64,000 nt of DNA from Tilletiopsis washingtonensis (taxonomy: Eukaryota > Basidiomycota > Exobasidiomycetes > Entylomatales). The notes beneath the pieces are model-generated. The model was not told the DNA's origin. It worked only from the letters and a program-made list of their open reading frames with translations, and ran no database searches. Below are positions 57,926 to 64,000 of the stretch, piece by piece. The translations under genes and the position numbers were made by a program. Within the stretch, counting starts at the first letter, position 1. Each line of letters opens with the position of its first letter. The DNA lies in contig NW_020312007.1 of the NCBI RefSeq assembly GCF_003144115.1, positions 339,898 to 403,897 of the forward strand, written 5' to 3'.

Positions 57926-59277
57926 ATGGTGCGTCGCGTGCTGCTCATGCGTCTTTGCCTTGCTGACCTGTTCCGCAGTTCCGCAAGTGAGCTCTGTCGC
58001 TGCGCCCGCCGCGCCGCCGCCGTACTGACCTTCTTCTGCGCAGCACCTACGACGGCGACAACACCGTCTGTGCGTCCTCTCGCATTTCCATACACACCGT
58101 GCATCAGGCTCATCCTCCTTCTCGCAGTCTCGCCTCAGGGGCGCCTGCACCAAGTCGAGTATGCACAGGAGGCCGTCAAGCAGGGCAGTGCCGTCGTCGG
58201 CCTGCGCAGCGCCACGCACGCCGTGCTCGCGGCACTGAAGCGCGCGCCCAGCGAGCTGGCTGCGCACCAGAACAAGATGCTGCGCATCGACAACCACGTC
58301 GGCATTGCGTTTGCGGGCCTGACGAGCGATGCGCGCGTGCTCTCGTGAGTGTAGACACAGCGCGGCGGAGCGGGGGCGGGACAGGGCAACTACGGCAGGG
58401 CGGGATAGGCCTGCTACGGCAGAGCAGAAGAGAGAGCAGGGGAAAGTGCTGGCTGCATGGCGTAGCACCAGCACGACATTGCTGCTCTGTCATCATCGCT
58501 GCGACTGCACCGCCTGTGCCCTCCTTCTCATCGCTTACCCCTCTCGCAGCAACTACATGCGTCAACTAGCGCTCTCCTCTCGCCTCCTCTACTCGCGTCC
58601 TCTGCCCCTCTCCCGGCTCATCTCGCAGCTCGCCGACCGCGCACAGCTCAACACGATGCAGTACGGCAAGCGTCCCTACGGCGTGGGCTTCCTCGTCGCC
58701 GGCGTCGACGCGGCCGGCGCACACCTCTACGAGTTTGCGCCGACGGGCAACTGCTTTGAGTACTACGCCATGGCCCTGGGCGCGCGCAGCCAGAGCGCAA
58801 AGACGTACCTCGAGCGCAAGGTCGAGACGCTCGAGGCGATGAGCATGGAGGAGCTGGTCATGGAGGCGCTGTATGCGCTACGCGACACGCTGCAGCAGGG
58901 CAAGGAGGTGAGTGCGGTGCACCCATGCGGCCAGTTGGCATGCATGCTCTGCAGTAGTTGACTTCTTCTGCTCAGCTCGACGCAGATGCCATCTCACTCT
59001 CCATCGTCGGGCCCGGCGCCGACTCAGACGTGGCCACCGCGGCGACGCGCGCCGAGAAGTTCCGCATCATCGAGGGCGACGAGCTGCGGCCTTGGATCGA
59101 GCGGTGCGTGGGCCTCCACTCTCACTCCTGCACTGCACTGACACTTCGCCGCTTAGCATGACGCCTCGCGCGAATCCCGCCAACGCCAGTGCGACGGGCG
59201 CAGTGCCGGGAGACGGCACGGACGCACCGGGCGGCGAGGCGACGGTCGGAGACGCGGCGGCGCCGATGGAGGAGTGA
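57926..59277 (+). CDS. PRE5: 20S proteasome subunit alpha6 (PSMA1/PRE5), with 5' micro-exons
   Basis: Alpha-ring subunit of the 20S core. Seven coding exons give 286 residues: 57926-57928 (ATG only), 57979-57986 (8 bases), 58044-58069 (26 bases), 58128-58344, 58550-58907, 58976-59103 and 59157-59277. The spliced N-terminus reads [18 protein letters not shown], then [20 protein letters not shown], the PSMA1 signature. Introns 1-3 are 50, 57 and 58 bases with GTGCGT or GTGAGC donors and CAG acceptors. Later blocks [33 protein letters not shown] and [13 protein letters not shown] fit alpha6. As expected for an alpha subunit there is no catalytic threonine. The tail is Gly/Ala/acidic, as in other fungi. 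The short exons are forced by phase and by the invariant N-terminus. Confidence 0.97.
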
Positions 59278-59973
59278 GAGCGAATGAAGGGGAGAGTGAG
59301 ACGTAATGAGACGAGCGTACAACACATCTGAGCTGAGTATGGCTCCATGTCGACCGTGCTCCCTGATCGCGCATTGGCGAGCGTGCTCGTCGACAGGCTT
59401 GCGGTGCCGTCGAAGAGGCCGTCTGGCGAAAAGAAGGGCAGCCACGTGAGCCAGAGTTGGCCTGCTCGAGTGTTAGCAGGCTATCAGCACATCCCACTCC
59501 ATGCCACCAAGACACGGTGGCTACCGAGTCTTGTCAGGCGTGGCCTGTGCGTCCGGGGAGTCGGCCAAGTCAGAGGTGCCGAGCTCCGAATGTGAATGAT
59601 CGGTCGTATTAGGCGTGGCTGAGAGCGTCTCATTGCAGACAGCGCAATCGAGGAGAGGCCTGTCAGGAGGAGGGTGTGCAAGTCGCCGCACCCGTTCAAA
59701 TCACACTAACGAGATTTTGGGCTTGTTTTGGAATGCGGAAATGCGCGCTGAATCGACGCGCGGCGGCACGCAGGGCGCGCGGCGCGGGGAAAGTGTGCTT
59801 TGTCCCCGCTGGGCGGCCGAAGGGGTGAGGCGGCTCTCGGGGACTGAGGCGCAGGGGCTTCTCGCAGCTCGGACCTCCTCCAGACTTGACCACTCATCAC
59901 CCTCTTGCACCTGACATCCAGAGTCAGCTCTGGCGACGCAGCATCCTCGCCACGCTGCAGCTCGCGCAGCATC
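59278..59973 (+). promoter_or_regulatory. Upstream region of the division-1 chitin synthase
   Basis: 696 bases between the PSMA1 stop and the next ATG. It holds a locally AT-richer patch (about 59695-59750) that stands out from the GC-rich surroundings and may mark the promoter. No coding feature was seen. Confidence 0.45.
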
Positions 59974-62900
59974 ATGTCGCGCCCAGTGTTCCAAGCCACG
60001 CCAGTGCGGCCCACGAGGTGAGGCGCGCGCGCCTCTCTGACCGCATCCGCACGCTCTGACGTGCTCTTCTCGCCGCACAGACAGCCCTCGCTGCACTCGC
60101 CTCCGCGCGGCGGCGCATCCCGGGGGAACGACGAGTACCACGAGCCGATGCCCGGCGCTGGCGCAGGGTATCAGGGCTATGCCGACCCATACGGCTCCGC
60201 GCCACAGCAGTCGCAGCACCAGCAGCAGTATGGCGGCGACCAGCATGGCTATGCGCACGGTCAGGACTACTCGCAGCAGCAGTATGCACAGCCGGGGACC
60301 GCCTATACGCAGGACACGTGGGCGGAGCAGGACTCGTATGCGGCGCATCCGAGTGAGACGGGCCTGAGGCACAGGGCGAGAGAGAGGTGAGTGTCAGAAG
60401 AGCGCGTGTGGGGTGACCTGAGGAAGGGGCAGGGCCCGGAAGGCTGTGTGCGGGCATGTTCAGCTGGCGGAATGCGGACTGAGTCAGGCGCTCTGCGTGG
60501 AGGGCTGCTTGAGTCGCTGTGCCGCGCAACGCCAGCCGCCGCCTGGTCTCTGCCAGAATGCTGACTGCTGCGCCCTAGCATCTCCTACGGCAAGCCCCAG
60601 GCTCCTCAGGCGCCATTCATGTCCTCAGACCCACGTCCATCGCACGACGAGAGCGTGTACTCGTACCAGAAGGGCGGATGGGATGCTGGCGGATCTGCAG
60701 GCGGGCACTTTGAGGCGAGCAGCAGCACGACGCATCTGGCGCCCGGCACCAACAGCGCCTGGGACAATGGCTACGCGGGCGGGCACGAGGCGATTGAGAT
60801 GCAGCATCAGCACATGCCTGCGCCAGGCGGCTTCTATGCGCCGGGCGCACCGCCGGCAAGCAACGGCTGGGGCTACGGCTCGCAGGCGCAGAACGACTAC
60901 AATGCTGGCGCGGGCGCCGGCTGGGTCGGCCTCGCGGCGCCCGGCACGATGCTGGCGCAGCCGCAGCCGCACATGCAGCAGCAGTATCGCGATCCAGGAG
61001 CGCACCAGCAGACGCAAGAGCGCATCTTCAGACGGCGCACCGTCAAGCGGTAAGCCGCGCCGTCCACATCAGGCTCTGCGACGTGCACTGACGCTCTCCG
61101 AAGCCTGGAGCTCACGCAGGGCAACCTGGTCATCGAGAGTCCGATTGCCGCCAGTCTGTGCAAGCCAGGCCAGGCGCGCGAGTTCACCCACGTGCGCTAC
61201 ACCGCCGTCACCTGCGATCCCGACGAATTCGTGGCAAATCGATATGCACTCCGGCCGTGGCTGATGGGCCGCAAGACGGAGCTCATGATCGTGCTGACCA
61301 GTTACAATGAGGGTCCCGACCTGCTGGACCGCACCCTGACCGGCGTCATCAAGAACATTGCCTACCTTGCCAGCCGGACGAAGAGCAAGACGTGGGGCAA
61401 CAACGCATGGCAGGTCAGTAGGGCTGTGGTCGCGGCGGCGGCGCAGAGCGCTCTGGAAGGATGCGTCGCGAGAGACGGTGGCGTGAGCATGAGAACTTCT
61501 CTGCTCCGGAGAAGGAAGGAAGGAGGAAGAGAGCAAGGGAGGATGAAGGGAGGGAGGGAGGGGGAAGGGAGGGAGGGAGGAGGAAGGGAGGGAGGGAGGA
61601 AGGCGAAGCGCACGGCGCGCGCTACAGCCAGAGTCGCGTCATAGTCACAGTCCCGCGCTTCGCACACCATCACGTGAAATCCCACGCGAGCCACGCTCAC
61701 CCTCCCCCTCCGAGCAGAAGGTCTGCGTGTGCATAGTGGCCGATGGACGCACAAAGATGGACGCACGGTATGCCAGCATGCTACAGGTCATGGGCGTCTA
61801 TCACCCGTCTCTCATGGTCGACCACGTCAACAAGGCACCCGTGGAGGCACACCTGTTCGAGCTCACCTCGCAGACACTTGTCCACGAGAGCGGCGCCGTC
61901 GAGGTCTCGTCGGTACCCATCCAGATTCTCTTCTGCCTCAAAGGTATAGAGATGGGACGAGGCGAGCGCCCAACCGTCGAATCCTCATCATCCTCTCCTC
62001 CCCAGAGCAAAATCGGCGCAAATTGAACAGTCACCGCTGGTTCTTCAACGGTGAGTCGCGCATCTCGGAGACATACGCCTTGACTCGGAGGCCCGCGAAA
62101 GACTGATGACTCGTCTCGACAGCTTTCTGTGCGCAGCTTGACCCGCACGTCACTATTCTACTCGACGTTGGCACCAAGCCGGCCTCGAACGCCATCTACC
62201 ACTTGTGGAAGGCTTTCTCGACGAACGACCGCATCGGCGGCGCATGCGGCGAGATCACCGTCGAGACGGGCCGCTTCTGCTCGCTGCTGGTCAATCCGGC
62301 AGTCGCCGCGCAGAACTTCGAGTACAAGATGTCAAAGTGGGTCCTAGCCTTGATAAGCTCGTTTGATGGTTCTCTTTGCTTACCTCGTGCGATCGCAGCA
62401 TCCTCGACAAGCCGATGGAGAGCGTCTTCGGCTTCATCGCCGTGCTGCCGGGCGCGTTTAGCGCATACAGATACAAGGCGATCAGCGGTGCGCCACTTGT
62501 CGCTTACTTCAAAGGAGAAGCCATCCACAGCGGCAAGGTGCAGACGGGCAGTTTTGAGGCCAACATGTATCTCGCAGAGTGAGTCGAATTTTGCTGCAGC
62601 CTTCAACGCGCCAGTGGCCCGGAAGCAGCCGCCGTGCTGCGGCTCATGCGCTCCCTCGCCCACACTGCTAACGATGCGCGCCAGGGACCGCATCCTCTGC
62701 TTCGAGCTCGTGACCAAGAAAGTGAGTTGGGCCGGAAGCGCGGGCGGCTGGTGTCCGAAGGTTCGGGAGTGAGGGAGCGTGCATTTCCAGGCGACGGCAC
62801 GCGTCGCGCGCGGCGCGCGCTCTGCTGACCCACGCGTTTGTGCTTCCAGAAATCGGCCTGGCTGCTCAAGTACGTCAAGCCAGCCAAGGCATCGACGGAT

Positions 62901-64000
62901 GTGCCCGACCGGCTTCCCGAGTTCATCTCGCAGCGACGCAGATGGCTGAACGGATCGCTATTTGCGGCACTCTATAGTCTTGCTCACTGCGGCCGGCTCC
63001 TCACCTCCGGACAGCCGTTCCTTCGCAAGGTCATGCTCATCTTCCAGACGCTCTTTTCCCTCGTCCAGATGGTGTTCTCGCTCACCGCCATCGCGAATTT
63101 CTTCATGGCGCTCTACTTTCTTTTTCAATCAGCAACGTCAGACCCAAATTCCGATCCTTTCGGCGGTCAGGGAGAAGCTCTGCTACAGGTCGTGCTCAAC
63201 GTGCTGCTCGGCGTCATTGTCGTGGTCATCATTCGTAAGTCAGATCAGGCCGAGACGAGGCCGACTCGTGTGCAGGTCTCGCGTCTCTCTTCCGTCCGCT
63301 CTTCATGCTCACTCCTTGCCGTACAGTATCACTCGGCAACAGGCCTCAAGGATCTCAGATTGCCTACCACTGCATCGCCGTTTTGCTTGGTCTCATCATG
63401 CTCGTCGGCCTCTACACCGCAGGCTGGACGATCTACGTAGCAGTAAAAGCGGCCGGCCTCACCGAGCTCAGCGGCTGGACGACCGACAACATCGTCCAGC
63501 TGCTGGAGCTGAGCAGCTTCCGCGCCATCGTCATCTCGCTGGCGGCGACGTACCTACTTTGGCTCATTGCGTCGCTCATGGCTTTGGATCCCTGGCATCT
63601 CGCTACTTGCCTCATACAGTATCTCCTGCTGCAGCCGACGTTCATCATCGTACTTTCTCTCTTCTCGTTCTCCAACCTCCATGACATTTCGTGGGGTACA
63701 AAAGGCGACTCGGGCGCCGCGACGGACCTCGGATCAGCGACGGTCAAGGCCGGCAAAGACGGCAAGGCGGCGGCCGTTGAAGTCAAGGCTCCGTCTGCCC
63801 AGGACGCACAGGAGCTCTGGTCGAGCGCACAGGCCGAGCTGGCAGTCAAACGCCCCAAGACGAAGAACCACCGCAGCGCCAGCGTCAAGGCTGCCGATGC
63901 CGCCGCGACATTCAGGTGAGGCGTGCCGAGCGCATTACCGTATCCTCAGCCGGCTGATGCGCGGCTCTAGAACCAATCTCCTGGTGCTCTACATCGCTCT
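59974..64000 (+). CDS. Division-1 (class I-III) chitin synthase, cut by the window end
   Basis: Membrane chitin synthase of the ScCHS1/CHS2-like group. Twelve exons are visible (59974-60017, 60081-60386, 60579-61049, 61104-61413, 61718-61943, 62006-62050, 62123-62336, 62399-62578, 62685-62721, 62850-63234, 63327-63915, 63971-64000 and on), about 945 residues so far. The N-terminus is Gln/Gly/Tyr-rich and disordered. The core has [65 protein letters not shown] (about 481), EDRILCFEL and QRRRWLNGS (about 639). Membrane helices and [13 protein letters not shown], typical of this division, follow. The exact class cannot be set by eye. Intron 4 contains a long purine repeat. Introns 4 and 7 use GTCAGT and GTGGGT donors. 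The last helices lie beyond the window. Confidence 0.94.
61508..61610 (+). repeat. GGGA/GGAA purine microsatellite inside a chitin synthase intron
   Basis: About 100 bases almost free of C and T, made of GGAA and GGGA units, inside intron 61414-61717. Many spaced G-triplets make G-quadruplex or triplex formation possible on the transcribed RNA or DNA. The repeat accounts for much of why this intron is 304 bases, while most in this gene are under 110. Confidence 0.85.

Overview
The window is nuclear DNA of a GC-rich fungus, almost certainly a basidiomycete. Nearly every gene is cut by short introns (mostly 48-70 bases) with GTGAGT or GTGCGT donors. The gene set includes two chitin synthases, a GATA factor, a SNG1-type membrane protein and a small cysteine-rich metallothionein. 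The density of introns and very high GC suggest a yeast-like lineage such as Exobasidiomycetes or Microbotryomycetes, but I cannot settle the class. I recognise 19 protein-coding genes. I see no convincing tRNA, rRNA, transposon, virus-like element or CRISPR array.

Layout. 0-10 kb: prefoldin subunit 1 (-, partial), NEDD8-activating E1 UBA3 (+), small-subunit processome factor UTP14 (-), 60S biogenesis factor NIP7 (+), SNG1/DUF3533 membrane protein (-). 10-23 kb: V-ATPase subunit e (-), MDR-family oxidoreductase (+), metallothionein (+), ARP2/3 subunit ARPC2 (-), GARP tethering subunit VPS54 (+). 23-34 kb: KDM5/JARID1 histone H3K4 demethylase (-), 26S proteasome ATPase RPT2 (+). 34-42 kb: a 5.1 kb interval with no gene I can support, then a GATA zinc-finger factor (+). 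43-52 kb: class IV chitin synthase (-), G-protein gamma subunit (+). 52-64 kb: WDR26/GID7-type CTLH subunit (-), NEDD8 (-), proteasome alpha6 PSMA1/PRE5 (+), division-1 chitin synthase (+, cut by the window end).

The genes do not form operons, but seven pairs are head to head with a shared upstream region (PFD1/UBA3, UTP14/NIP7, VMA9/MDR, ARPC2/VPS54, KDM5/RPT2, CHS4/G-gamma, NEDD8/PSMA1). Two pairs match in function: UTP14/NIP7 (ribosome biogenesis) and NEDD8/PSMA1 (ubiquitin-like conjugation and proteasome). Five of 19 genes serve regulated proteolysis (UBA3, NEDD8, RPT2, PSMA1, WDR26/GID7).

The most unusual feature is the gene architecture. PSMA1 begins with a coding exon that is only the ATG, then an 8-base micro-exon and a 26-base exon. 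NEDD8 carries its conjugation tail on a separate 30-base exon behind a 602-base intron. RPT2 has its gate-opening C-terminus on a 14-base exon. Exon boundaries given to the base were derived by hand from splice sites and reading phase; they are consistent but not transcript-verified.
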